This document shows, in pieces, positions 41,820 to 51,200 of a stretch of DNA of 64,000 bases. A model generated the notes under the pieces. The model was given only the letters and a program-made list of their open reading frames with translations, searched no databases and had not been told where the DNA came from. The DNA comes from an uncultured Eubacteriales bacterium (GTDB lineage: Bacteria > Bacillota > Clostridia > Christensenellales > Aristaeellaceae). Numbering within the stretch: the stretch's first letter is position 1; every line of letters begins with the position of its first letter. The position numbers and the translations under genes are program-made. The stretch spans positions 124,001 through 188,000 of the forward strand of contig ONCV01000001.1 of NCBI GenBank assembly GCA_900316415.1, in the 5' to 3' direction.

Positions 41820-42601
41820 AGAGGAGAAGAGCGGAGACGCAGCCGGATCGCAGAATGGCTGTGGAGGTGGGAACCGCCCAATGGGAAGGGACCCGGCCGG
41901 AACAGAATGATGTGGTTTCCGTGACGAGCCAGGGAGATGGCCGGGGCATCTGCGTCATGATGGCGGACGGAATCGGAACCGGTTCGAGCGCCGGCGCGGC
42001 CGCCAACGCGGCGGTTCAGGCCATGCTGCTGGCTTACAGTGCCCGGAAGTCAGAGGAGAATCCGATCCTTCGGATGATCCAGTCTGTTGGCGGCGCGCAT
42101 CAGGCAGTGCTCCGGGTCAACGGCCGGCTGCTGGATCAGGGCCGGATGTCGACCGGCGCGGCGGTTGCATGTGTTCTGGCCCGGGAGGATCAGTTTTCCT
42201 TCTGTTCGGTCGGAAATGTCCGAATCTTCCTGTACCGAAACGGCGGACTGCTGCTGCTCAACCGGGATTTCCTGCTGAGCACCTCGGCAGAGACGGAGAG
42301 CATCCTGGAAGGGGAAGAACCGGACATTGATCCGGAATGGAACCTGCGGCTGACCGCCTATGCAGGGATGGACGGGCTCAAGGAGCTGGACTGGCCGGAG
42401 GAATCTCTGACGCTGATGCCGGACGATCAGATCCTGATGATGAGCTCCGGGATGTACGGTATCTTTTCCGAAAAGGAATGGGAAGAGTTGCTGGACAATT
42501 ATCTGCCTCAGTCGGCCGCGGAGGAGGCAATCCGCCGGGTCCAGCAGAGGCGGAACGAAAGCCAGAGCAATATCAGCCTGGCGATTCTCCGGTTTTCATA
42601 A
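41816..42601 (+). CDS. PP2C-like protein with changed active-site motifs
   Basis: A 261-residue PPM-fold protein that lacks several phosphatase residues. GMGG becomes GIGTG (MADGIGTGSSAG), GDSR becomes GNVR (FCSVGNVRIFLYR), and the last DN becomes SN (ESQSNISLAIL). The first Asp pocket (RPEQNDV) and the DG pair are kept, so one metal site may remain. The GIGTG form recalls SpoIIE-like PPM proteins. It is coupled to the active phosphatase by ATGA overlap. It may be a weak phosphatase or a regulatory pseudophosphatase; which one cannot be told from sequence. Confidence 0.8.
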   Translation: MKRRRAETQPDRRMAVEVGTAQWEGTRPEQNDVVSVTSQGDGRGICVMMADGIGTGSSAGAAANAAVQAMLLAYSARKSEENPILRMIQSVGGAHQAVLRVNGRLLDQGRMSTGAAVACVLAREDQFSFCSVGNVRIFLYRNGGLLLLNRDFLLSTSAETESILEGEEPDIDPEWNLRLTAYAGMDGLKELDWPEESLTLMPDDQILMMSSGMYGIFSEKEWEELLDNYLPQSAAEEAIRRVQQRRNESQSNISLAILRFS

Positions 42602-42661
42602 ATGAAGCTGGTAATCATGCCGCAGGGTTGACGCGGCTGAGAAATAGAAGGAGGGTTTCCC

Positions 42662-43915
42662 ATGAAGAAGATCGCAGCACTTGTCCTGACGGTGGTACTG
42701 CTGGTGTGTGTATCAGTTTCCGCCCTGGCCGCGAACTATGACCTCAATGAGGCCAAGAAGAGCGTTGTCCGTATCGTGACCGAGTACACGGTGATCGACA
42801 CATCCGCGGCGGACTATGGCACAACCTACTATTCCACCGGCTCCGGTTTCGCCGTTGGCAGGCTTGACAGCCAGACGGTCGACTATATCGTGACCGCGGG
42901 GCATGTGGTGAACCGCAATATAAGATCCGGAAGCATGGGCACACCGACTACGCTGTCAAATAAGAAGGATGGATCGATTGGCTACGTGGCGGTTCAGGTT
43001 GACAAGATTTATGTGCTGCTGGATGACATCGATCATTATGAGGCGGCGCAGTTCGTCCAGTGCCTGCCGGAAGCGGATGTGGCTCTTCTTCGTCTGAACA
43101 CGCCGACAAACCTGCGTCGGCCCGCTGTGCTGATCAACAAGACGGAATTCGCCATCAACGAGCCCCTGACAACCATGGGCTTCCCCTCCGCGTCGGAGCA
43201 TAATCTGTCCCAGGAGTCCATCGGCGACCTGATTTCCAGCACGGATCGTGTCAGCGTGAATCAGGGAACCTTCACCACGCTGGATCGGCATTCCTATACG
43301 CACGCAGGGGATCAGATCACCACGAACGCTGCCATGTCCTCCGGCGTCTCCGGCGGTCCCCTGCTGGATAATGACGGATATGTGGTTGGCGTTTGCGTTG
43401 CGGGATCGACAGAGAGCCAGAACGCGAATTACGCGATCACGACCGGTGAGGTGCTGAAGCTGCTGGGCAGCGTCAATGATGCTCAGTATGAGCTGGGCCC
43501 GATCTCCAAGGGGCTGAGCACCACCATGCTGATCATTATCGCAGCGGCCGCGGTTGTGATCATCGCGCTGATCCTGCTGATCATCTTCTCCGCGAAGAGC
43601 AAGAAAAACGTCCGGAACCTGGTTTTCAACGGCGCCATGAGCGGCAAGACAGTGAACCTGAAGAAAGGCACCCCGGTCGTGATCGGCCGGGATCCGAGCC
43701 GCTGCCAGGTGGTGTATCCGAAGAACACCAGCGGCGTCAGCAGCGTGCACTGCACGATCACCTTTGACGGCACCCAGGTGCTGGTGGCGGATAACGGATC
43801 CAGCTATGGCACCTTCGTTGGCGGACAGAAGGTGGAGCCCGGCAAGCCGGTTGTGATGCACCGGGGCCAGGAGGTTACCTTCGGATCTGACAAGAACGGC
43901 GCGGAGCTGCATTAA
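42662..43915 (+). CDS. Secreted trypsin-like serine protease joined to an intracellular FHA domain
   Basis: A 417-residue membrane protein. Residues 1-23 are a signal peptide (MKKIAALV..., ALAA). A trypsin-like domain (about 30-260) lies outside, with the triad His81 (VTAGHVV), Asp139 (ADVALLRL) and Ser230 (GVSGGPLL). One membrane segment (about 284-308) follows, then a basic stretch and an FHA domain (about 325-415) inside. The FHA motifs are GRDPSRC, VSSVHC and NGSSYGTFVGG with the Ser/His pair intact. The layout puts a phospho-threonine reader inside and a protease outside. GAAGGAGGG precedes the ATG. Substrates unknown. Confidence 0.9.
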   Translation: MKKIAALVLTVVLLVCVSVSALAANYDLNEAKKSVVRIVTEYTVIDTSAADYGTTYYSTGSGFAVGRLDSQTVDYIVTAGHVVNRNIRSGSMGTPTTLSNKKDGSIGYVAVQVDKIYVLLDDIDHYEAAQFVQCLPEADVALLRLNTPTNLRRPAVLINKTEFAINEPLTTMGFPSASEHNLSQESIGDLISSTDRVSVNQGTFTTLDRHSYTHAGDQITTNAAMSSGVSGGPLLDNDGYVVGVCVAGSTESQNANYAITTGEVLKLLGSVNDAQYELGPISKGLSTTMLIIIAAAAVVIIALILLIIFSAKSKKNVRNLVFNGAMSGKTVNLKKGTPVVIGRDPSRCQVVYPKNTSGVSSVHCTITFDGTQVLVADNGSSYGTFVGGQKVEPGKPVVMHRGQEVTFGSDKNGAELH

Positions 43916-43961
43916 TCGGATGAAACCCGGTTTTGATGAATAAACAGGGAGGATGAATCAG

Positions 43962-44573
43962 ATGTCGGAATGGAAAAAGTATGATGAAACCGAATTTACG
44001 GATTTCGGATCCGTAGGAGAGACCATGCCCGCGGAGGACAGCGATTTCGGCGGATACGGCGCCTATGGCGATCGCACGATGCCGGCGGAAGGAATGGATC
44101 TGGGTGGAACGCCCTACGAGAAAACGATTCCGGATATTCCCAGCGCGACGCCGACGGACGGATGGGGAAATACGGAGGAAACGACATTCGATGATCCAAG
44201 TGTGATGAATGAAGCCGGACAGAGCGTCCGCCCCGCCACCGGGTGGCTGGTCTGCATCGAAGGCGTGACCAAGGGCGTGGACTACCGCATCTATTCCGGA
44301 TACAGCTATATCGGCCGGGACCCGGCGCAAAACCAGGTCGCCATTCCGGATCAGCGCATCAGCGCCGTTCCCTCCGCGCGCATCCTGTACGACGTGGAGA
44401 GTCGGAAATTCTTTATCAATGAAAGCAACGGAGCGCGCAATCCCGTGTACCTGAACGGCAATCTGTTCGATGGACGGGTTGAGCTTCATCCCTATGACAT
44501 CATCAAGCTGGGAACAACCAAGCTGCTGTTTGTCCCGCTGTGCACAGACAAGTTCGCGTGGGGGAATGATTAA
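43962..44573 (+). CDS. Cytosolic FHA-domain protein with acidic Thr-rich N-terminus
   Basis: A 203-residue protein. Residues 1-85 are acidic and contain several Thr residues in acidic surroundings (DETEFTDFGS, GETMPAEDS, DRTMPAEG, YEKTIPDIP, EETTFDDPS). These look like good kinase targets of the type that FHA domains read. Residues about 105-200 are an FHA domain (YIGRDPAQN, DQRISAVPSARI, NPVYLNGNLF). The usual His after the conserved Ser is missing, so binding may be weak. The ATG at 43962 is preferred over 43953 because AGGGAGG would sit almost on the earlier ATG. A mix of phosphorylated tail and FHA recalls GarA/FhaA-like adaptors. Confidence 0.85.
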   Translation: MSEWKKYDETEFTDFGSVGETMPAEDSDFGGYGAYGDRTMPAEGMDLGGTPYEKTIPDIPSATPTDGWGNTEETTFDDPSVMNEAGQSVRPATGWLVCIEGVTKGVDYRIYSGYSYIGRDPAQNQVAIPDQRISAVPSARILYDVESRKFFINESNGARNPVYLNGNLFDGRVELHPYDIIKLGTTKLLFVPLCTDKFAWGND

Positions 44574-44578
44574 GATCC

Positions 44579-46660
44579 ATGGCTAAGATGTGTTACCGCT
44601 GCATGATGCCGACTGTAGAAGGGGGCGTCTGCAAAAAGTGCGGAGAACCCGATATAGCGGCGCAGGGTAACGGCCCCAAGGCACTGCCGCCGGGATTGCA
44701 ACTGAACGGAGGCCGGATCACGGTCGGGAAAAAGCTTGGCAGCGGCGGATTTGGAATCACGTATATCGCCTTTGACCACAAGCTGAACCGGAGAGTTGCG
44801 CTGAAAGAATTCCTTCCTAATTATATGGCGGATCGGGAAGGAAACAATATCGTGCCCAAGCAGGGCAACAACGAGGCTTACCTGAAGGCGATGAACAGCT
44901 TCCGAAAGGAAGCCCGGGCGCTGTATGAGCTGAGAGGGCATCCGAATATCGTCCATGTCATCAATACCTTCCGGGAGAACAACACCGCGTACTACACGAT
45001 GGAGCTGCTGGATGGGGAAAGTCTTCTGGCCCTGCTGAAGCGAAGAAAGAAGATCAGCGGAGAGGAAGCATACAAGCTCCTGTTCCCCATCATGGACGCG
45101 ATCCGGTATATGCACCGGCAGAACATTCTGCACCGGGACATCAGTCCGGATAACATCATGCTCTGCCATGATCCCGGAAACCCCGGAAGAGTGATTCCCA
45201 AGCTGATTGACTTCGGCGCGGCCCATGTGGCCATTGAAGGATATTCCAGCTCCTACCCCGGGGTGAAGAAGAACGGCTTTTCTCCCCTGGAGCAGAACTG
45301 GGCCGGGAAATTCCAGGGACCGTGGACGGACATCTATTCCCTGTGCGCGACCTTCTACGGAGCGGTCATCGGCACGGTACCTACTCCGGCTGTGGACCGG
45401 GCGGAAGCCATGAACAGCGCGAAAGGGGAGGATCCCCTCAAGCCTGCCCGCCAGATGGGCGGGGACATCTCGGAGGAGATGGACAGCGTGCTGATGAAGG
45501 GACTGGCGCTGAATCATCAGGATCGTATCCAGACCATGGACGAGCTGATGCGGAAGCTGACTGACGCCCGGAACCGCGCTACCAACGAAACCATCATTGA
45601 TCTGCCTCAGCCGGAGACACATGAAAGTTCCCGGCCGGTGGGACGGAGAATCATCGCCTGGATTCTGGACACTGCCCTCGGCCTGGGCGTTTCAGGGGTG
45701 CTCGGGATGATGATGGTGGATGGGAGGCTGAGAGCGGAGGACGAACCGCTGCGGATGATATACCTGTCCATTCCGCTGGTGCTTTTCCTGCTGAACTGGA
45801 TCCTGGTGAAAGCCGCGAAGGGAACCCTCGGGCAGCTACTGACCGGATTGAAGATTCAGCGGGACGATATGTCGGAGGACTCGCTTGGCGCAGGATACGC
45901 ATTCCTCTATGCGCTGCTGCATCCGGGACTGATCGGGATGATCTGCGGGATTGTTTACATCGCTTCCGGCAAGAGAGTCGGTCCGCTGGAAGGGCTGTGT
46001 GATGGAGTGATCCGCCGGAGAGGAGAAACAACAAACGACTCGTTCGGCGCGGTTGTGATCTCGAAGAGCGTTTCCAAACCCGTTTCCCAGGAGCCGTCTT
46101 CCGCCATCAGGCAGGAGCCGGTGGTTCAAATCCCTGAAGCGCCGAAGCCGCAGCAGACGCCGGAGGTTCACCCTCAGGAGCAGAAACATGCCCCCGTGCC
46201 CCCGAAGCCGGCGAGAGCGCAGACGCCGACGCCAAAGCAGGCGGCGCAGCCCGCGGGGAGACCGATACCGCAAGCTGCTGTGAAACCGGTACAACAGCCC
46301 GGACCGAAACCGGCAGGACAGCCAGCCGTTCCTGCTCCCGCGGCCGAAACGGCCCACCTGCTGATCCGGAAGACGGACGATTCTCTGGTGAATATGGTCG
46401 GAAAGATTCTGACGATTCATTCCGGGGATACCCTGGGGAAGAATCCGGCGATGGCCAAAGTCGTGATTCCCGATCCGACGATCAGCAAGCTTCACTGCCG
46501 TTTCGCGTATTACGTGGGACGGGGATGGGCCGTCAAGGACGAGAATTCCACAAACGGCACATTTGTAAACGAACAGAGGCTGCCTTCCGGAGGAATCGCG
46601 CCGATGAAAGCCGGCACGCTGATCCGGGTCGGGAAAGAGATAATCGAATTCAAAGGATAA
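44579..46660 (+). CDS. Ser/Thr protein kinase with zinc ribbon, RDD membrane domain and FHA domain
   Basis: A 693-residue protein with four parts. A zinc ribbon (Cys5, Cys8, Cys18, Cys21) leads to the kinase domain (about 46-320) with GSGGFG, catalytic Lys76, HRDISPDN (Asp187) and DFGAA (Asp211). An RDD-type membrane domain (about 345-475) has RRIIAWILDTALGLGVSG and WILVKAAKGTLGQLLTGLKI. After a Pro/Gln/Lys-rich linker (about 495-595) there is an FHA domain (about 598-690) with LGKNPAMAKV, ISKLHCRF and NSTNGTFVNE. The FHA end may bind the phosphorylated partners or the kinase itself. It starts 5 bases after the previous stop. Kinase motifs are complete. Confidence 0.92.
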   Translation: MAKMCYRCMMPTVEGGVCKKCGEPDIAAQGNGPKALPPGLQLNGGRITVGKKLGSGGFGITYIAFDHKLNRRVALKEFLPNYMADREGNNIVPKQGNNEAYLKAMNSFRKEARALYELRGHPNIVHVINTFRENNTAYYTMELLDGESLLALLKRRKKISGEEAYKLLFPIMDAIRYMHRQNILHRDISPDNIMLCHDPGNPGRVIPKLIDFGAAHVAIEGYSSSYPGVKKNGFSPLEQNWAGKFQGPWTDIYSLCATFYGAVIGTVPTPAVDRAEAMNSAKGEDPLKPARQMGGDISEEMDSVLMKGLALNHQDRIQTMDELMRKLTDARNRATNETIIDLPQPETHESSRPVGRRIIAWILDTALGLGVSGVLGMMMVDGRLRAEDEPLRMIYLSIPLVLFLLNWILVKAAKGTLGQLLTGLKIQRDDMSEDSLGAGYAFLYALLHPGLIGMICGIVYIASGKRVGPLEGLCDGVIRRRGETTNDSFGAVVISKSVSKPVSQEPSSAIRQEPVVQIPEAPKPQQTPEVHPQEQKHAPVPPKPARAQTPTPKQAAQPAGRPIPQAAVKPVQQPGPKPAGQPAVPAPAAETAHLLIRKTDDSLVNMVGKILTIHSGDTLGKNPAMAKVVIPDPTISKLHCRFAYYVGRGWAVKDENSTNGTFVNEQRLPSGGIAPMKAGTLIRVGKEIIEFKG

Positions 46661-46680
46661 AGTTGGAGGAGGAGAAAGCA

Positions 46681-48231
46681 ATGCGGAAAACCAGATGCCT
46701 GGCCTTTGCACTCCTGCTGGTCTTCGTATTCACCAGCTGTGCACTCGCCATAGAGGGAATCGCCATGTCCCTGGCAACGGTCCGGGATAGCGGGACACTC
46801 GAAGTCATCGGCAGCAGCGGCTATACCGATGAAAAGGACATGAACTTCACGGCTTCCACGGAAAACGGGGAGCTGGAGGTCAAGAACGCTGTCGCGCTGC
46901 GGGATGAGGGAACATCCTGGTTTGTAATTCTGGAATACGGAAGCGATAACCAGAATGACAAGCTGCGCGCCGCGTCGGATGAAGTCATGAAGGGCATTGC
47001 AAATCTCGTGCTGGACATCGATGACGGCGCCCTGGTTCCCTGCGATGGAAAATCCGGCATTCATGTCCAGAAGCCGCAGCCCCTCCGCGACGCACTGAAT
47101 GGTGTGCATGGCAAAACTGACGCAAATGAGGTGCCAACCACCGTCAGAAACGTCATGAATTATATCTATGAGAACCGGGCCAGCCTGATGCCCAACGTCG
47201 CCGTGGTTCTCATTGCGCAGGCACGCACGCTGGACGACAGCATGATGGAGTCCCTGCAGGACACCTTCAATCGTTTCAGCACCATCACTACGCATGTGAT
47301 CTGCCCCGTTTCGAAGAATACAAAGGATGAACGGTGGAAAACCCGAGCGGTGCGCCTGAGCCAGATGGGCGCCGGAACGCTGAGCGGCTCCGGCTATGTG
47401 ATGAGTCAGGACAAAGCGGAAGCGAGCAACGCGGTGGATAACATCCGCGACCTCGAACGCAGCATGATCATGCTGCTGTTGGAGCCGAAAGCCTATGATG
47501 TGGACTTCATCGGCAAGGAGCTGACCCTGACTCAGACAACAGCCGGAGGAAAGAACCTTACCACCACAGGCAAGCTGAGCGACGAAACCTATGGGATGTG
47601 GAAAACGATTATCGAGGAGAAGGCGGCTGCTCCTGCCCCCGAAAGCGGCGGAACTGAGAAGGAGCCTGAACAGCTGTCGCCCTCGTTGTTCCCGACCAAT
47701 TCCGGATCCACCTTCCTCTATGTGCCTTCGGAAGTCCAGTATGGCGGCAGCTCCAGCAATTCCTCCACCATGGAGCTGATCATTGGCATCGCCCTGGGTG
47801 TGGTGATTCTCGCCCTGGTGATTACGCTGATTCTTATCAACCGGGGGAAGAAGAAAAAGTCCACCGCGACGACAATTCATGGCGTACCGGCCGGCGGCTC
47901 TTCCTCTTCCGGCGGCGGTGGCGGAGCAGGAATCAAGGTAACCCTGCGGGGAGATGACGGTTCCACTTACACGGGGACGATGAAGAACAACCGTCTAGTC
48001 ATCGGCCGTGACAGCCGAAAGGGAGCCATGCTGGCGATTCCGACCGACGGCAAGCTTTCCAGTGTCCACGTGATCCTGGAGAAACAAGGGCACCAGCTGA
48101 TGGCGATGGATCAGGGCTCCATGAATGGAACGAAGGTTAACGGCAACAAGATTACCGGACCCATGATCATGAACCAGAACGACACGCTGGGGATTGGCAG
48201 TCACACATACACAGTCACCTGGCGCGGCTAA
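46681..48231 (+). CDS. Exported vWA-like protein with membrane segment and intracellular FHA domain
   Basis: A 516-residue protein. Residues 1-22 are a signal peptide (LLLVFVFTSCALA). The outside part (about 25-330) has a vWA-like order: WFVILEYGSDNQNDKLRAASDEVMKGIAN, then VAVVLIAQARTLDDSM. The metal-site DxSxS is not clear, so the fold call is tentative. One membrane segment is at about 361-384. After a Gly/Ser linker an FHA domain (about 420-514) follows with VIGRDSRKG, LSSVHVIL and GSMNGTKVNG. Layout equals that of the protease-FHA protein (outside domain, membrane, FHA inside). GGAGGAGGAG precedes the ATG. Confidence 0.85.
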   Translation: MRKTRCLAFALLLVFVFTSCALAIEGIAMSLATVRDSGTLEVIGSSGYTDEKDMNFTASTENGELEVKNAVALRDEGTSWFVILEYGSDNQNDKLRAASDEVMKGIANLVLDIDDGALVPCDGKSGIHVQKPQPLRDALNGVHGKTDANEVPTTVRNVMNYIYENRASLMPNVAVVLIAQARTLDDSMMESLQDTFNRFSTITTHVICPVSKNTKDERWKTRAVRLSQMGAGTLSGSGYVMSQDKAEASNAVDNIRDLERSMIMLLLEPKAYDVDFIGKELTLTQTTAGGKNLTTTGKLSDETYGMWKTIIEEKAAAPAPESGGTEKEPEQLSPSLFPTNSGSTFLYVPSEVQYGGSSSNSSTMELIIGIALGVVILALVITLILINRGKKKKSTATTIHGVPAGGSSSSGGGGGAGIKVTLRGDDGSTYTGTMKNNRLVIGRDSRKGAMLAIPTDGKLSSVHVILEKQGHQLMAMDQGSMNGTKVNGNKITGPMIMNQNDTLGIGSHTYTVTWRG

Positions 48232-48259
48232 GCCCACCGGAGAAGAAAAGGAAAGGAAG

Positions 48260-51200
48260 ATGAATGAAATGAAGACATCAAGAAAACTCAAGTGGCTGAT
48301 CGCGCTGGTGGCGTTGCTGGCATTTGTTTTAGCAGTTGGACTGGCTATTGGAGAGACAGAAATCACTGTTACGGGCAGCTATGTCTATACAGGAGTAGCC
48401 CAGAGTGGAGTTACCTTTACTGCTATAGTCGATGGCCATGAACTAACTGATAACCTTGCCGTACAACGTTACAGTAAAGATGGAACAAATTGGGCTGAGA
48501 CATTTACGGATGCAGGACAGTATTATATTGAAATCAGAGGAGACTATGTTGACACTGATGGTATAACGCATATTAATATTAATCAGAAGTCAAGCACCGC
48601 AGTATTGAATGTGGCGCCTGCAAGCTTGTCTGTTTCCTGGCCCGCTGTAAACGAATTTGAATACACAGGTGAACCAGTTACAGTTTCTCCTACAGTCACG
48701 GGAATAGATAATCCTGATAATTATGTAATAGTTACTATTCCAAGCGGAGCGGAAGAGATTGGCGATAACTATAGCTGCTCAGTGACTATCAAGGATGAGG
48801 CAGCAAATAATGTTGAGTTTGCTTCCGCCGAATCTGCTTCGTATACATTTAAAATTATTCCGGCGAAAGCAACCATCACATGGCCGACGAAAAACAGTGC
48901 CGACTATACTGGGAGTGAGATCACTGTCGGAGAGCCGGTATTGAGCTGTACAAGTGGGTATGCTCCAACAACGGCTGATTACATAATCACAAAGCCATCA
49001 ACAACAGTTCAAGATGCTGGTTCATATGAATATTCAGTTGCTCCTACTAATGATAGCCACATTAGCTTGGATGGGCAGTCTACAGAATGGACATTCACGG
49101 TTAATCCTCTCCAGGTATCAATTGAATGGCCCGAGACAAACAACGCAACTTATGCAGGTTCTCCAATCGCAGTTGATGCGCCTAATATCTCTGCGAATGG
49201 ATATACTATTGTAGATGGTGATTATCAGATTACGACGCCATCAAGTGCTGTAGAAGATGCTGGTACTTATGAGTACAAGGTAACAATTAATAATACTAAC
49301 CTCGCGACAAGTGACCCATTGTCTTGGACGTTCACAGTAAATCCAGTTAAGGTGAAAGCAGGATGGGGCACAGATGGTAATTCGACAACCTATACTGGAA
49401 ATGTTATTACAGTTGATCCTGTAGTGGAAGCAGAAGGATACGAACTGACTAAAGGCACGGATTATTCTGTTGAGTGGTCAGGAGAAGTCAAAGATGCAAA
49501 ATCATATACTGTAACAGTTACCCTTCAAGATACGAAGAACTTCACTTTTGAGAGCGGAACAGGAGTTCTGACTTACAATGTAGTTCCTGCGGAAATAACT
49601 GAATTTGTAATTGATGAATCAACTCAGAGCAGAACCTATTATCCGGGTAAGGTTACCGAAATAAAGGATATTTCGGCGACAGTAAAGGCAGGAGATATTG
49701 AACTGATTCGAGACAAGGATTATGAACTATCATCGGCTCCTTCACCGATTGAAGCAGCAGGGGATTATCAGATAACGATTATGCTACCTGATAATTCTAA
49801 TTTCACGAAGGGCAGTATTCAAGATCAGACATATACTGTAAACAAAGCAAATCTTGCAGGGCTCACGTTAGATAGTGAAGAGAGCATCTATAATCAAAAA
49901 GATGTTACAGTAACAGGAAAAGTATATGCCTATACGGATGGTACGTCCGGAGATACGTTTGAAATTGAAAGCGGTATCTATACTCTTTCTTCTGACCCGG
50001 CTCAGGTAAAAAATGCGGGTGAATATGAAATAAGTGCCACTGTGAATAGCAATAATTATACAGGAGACATTTCACCTGAAACTTATACAATAAAGCCTGC
50101 TTCTCTCGGAGAATTGACTCTTGGAGTCAATGAGAGTATATATGCCGGACAGAGCAGTGAAGTCGGTCTGGATGACATGCAGGCTTCTGTAAGTGCGACC
50201 GCCGGAGAAGAAGCACTAACCGTTGAGAACACTGCCTACAACCTGGTACTGGAAGGCGCGGACAAAGTCACTAACGCAGGAGAATACACGATCTCAATTG
50301 AGCTGACTGACGAAGGAAAGAATAACTACGAAGGCACGATACCTACCGCAAAGTATACAGTCAAAAAGGCAGAAGTCTCAGATCTGAAGCTGGATAAATT
50401 TACAAGTATCTACAATCAGGTTGCAGTAGACCTTACTGAACTGAATCCTGTGCTTACAGCCGGTACTTTGGACGTTGAAAATGATGGCGAAAAATTCACC
50501 CTCCATTCCACGCCGGAGGAGATTAAGGATCAGGGAGATTATACGATCACGGTAACTCTGGATAATGGAGACAGCTCTAACTTCCTGGTTCCGGATGGTT
50601 TCAGCAGAACATATACCATTACGAAAGCAGATTTGAACAGCCTGACGCTTGGAGAAACCTCCAGCATTTACGACAGCTCAAAGCCTGTTGATCTGGCTGC
50701 GATTCAGGCGCTTGATGATACCGTAGTAACCGCGAAAACAGATAGTGATGACATTATTCTTCCCAAGGCAGCATACAAGCTGGTTCCGGCATCGATCAGC
50801 GACGGAATCGGGAAATACACTATTACCGTTGAACTGGTTGACACGAACAACTATACAGATCCCAGCGGCGTGAAAGCCGAATATGAAATCACAGCGGCTA
50901 ACCTTGCTTCTCTGACACTGGAAGATACTGACTGGGTATACAATCAGGAAACTCTGGATCCGAACACGCTGAATCTGAATCCCACCGTGAAGGATGAATT
51001 TAACAATCTGGTTGAAACTGAAATGTATCAGTTGACCGTCGCGAATATGAAGGATGCCGGTGAATATCAGATCACGGTTACGCTGACTGAGGAAGGAAAG
51101 AAGTTCTATCAAGACGAGGATGCGATCAGCGCAGATTTCAAGGTTCTTCCCGCTGTGATCAAGACGCTGACTCTGGGGAAAGATACCAGTGTCTATAACC

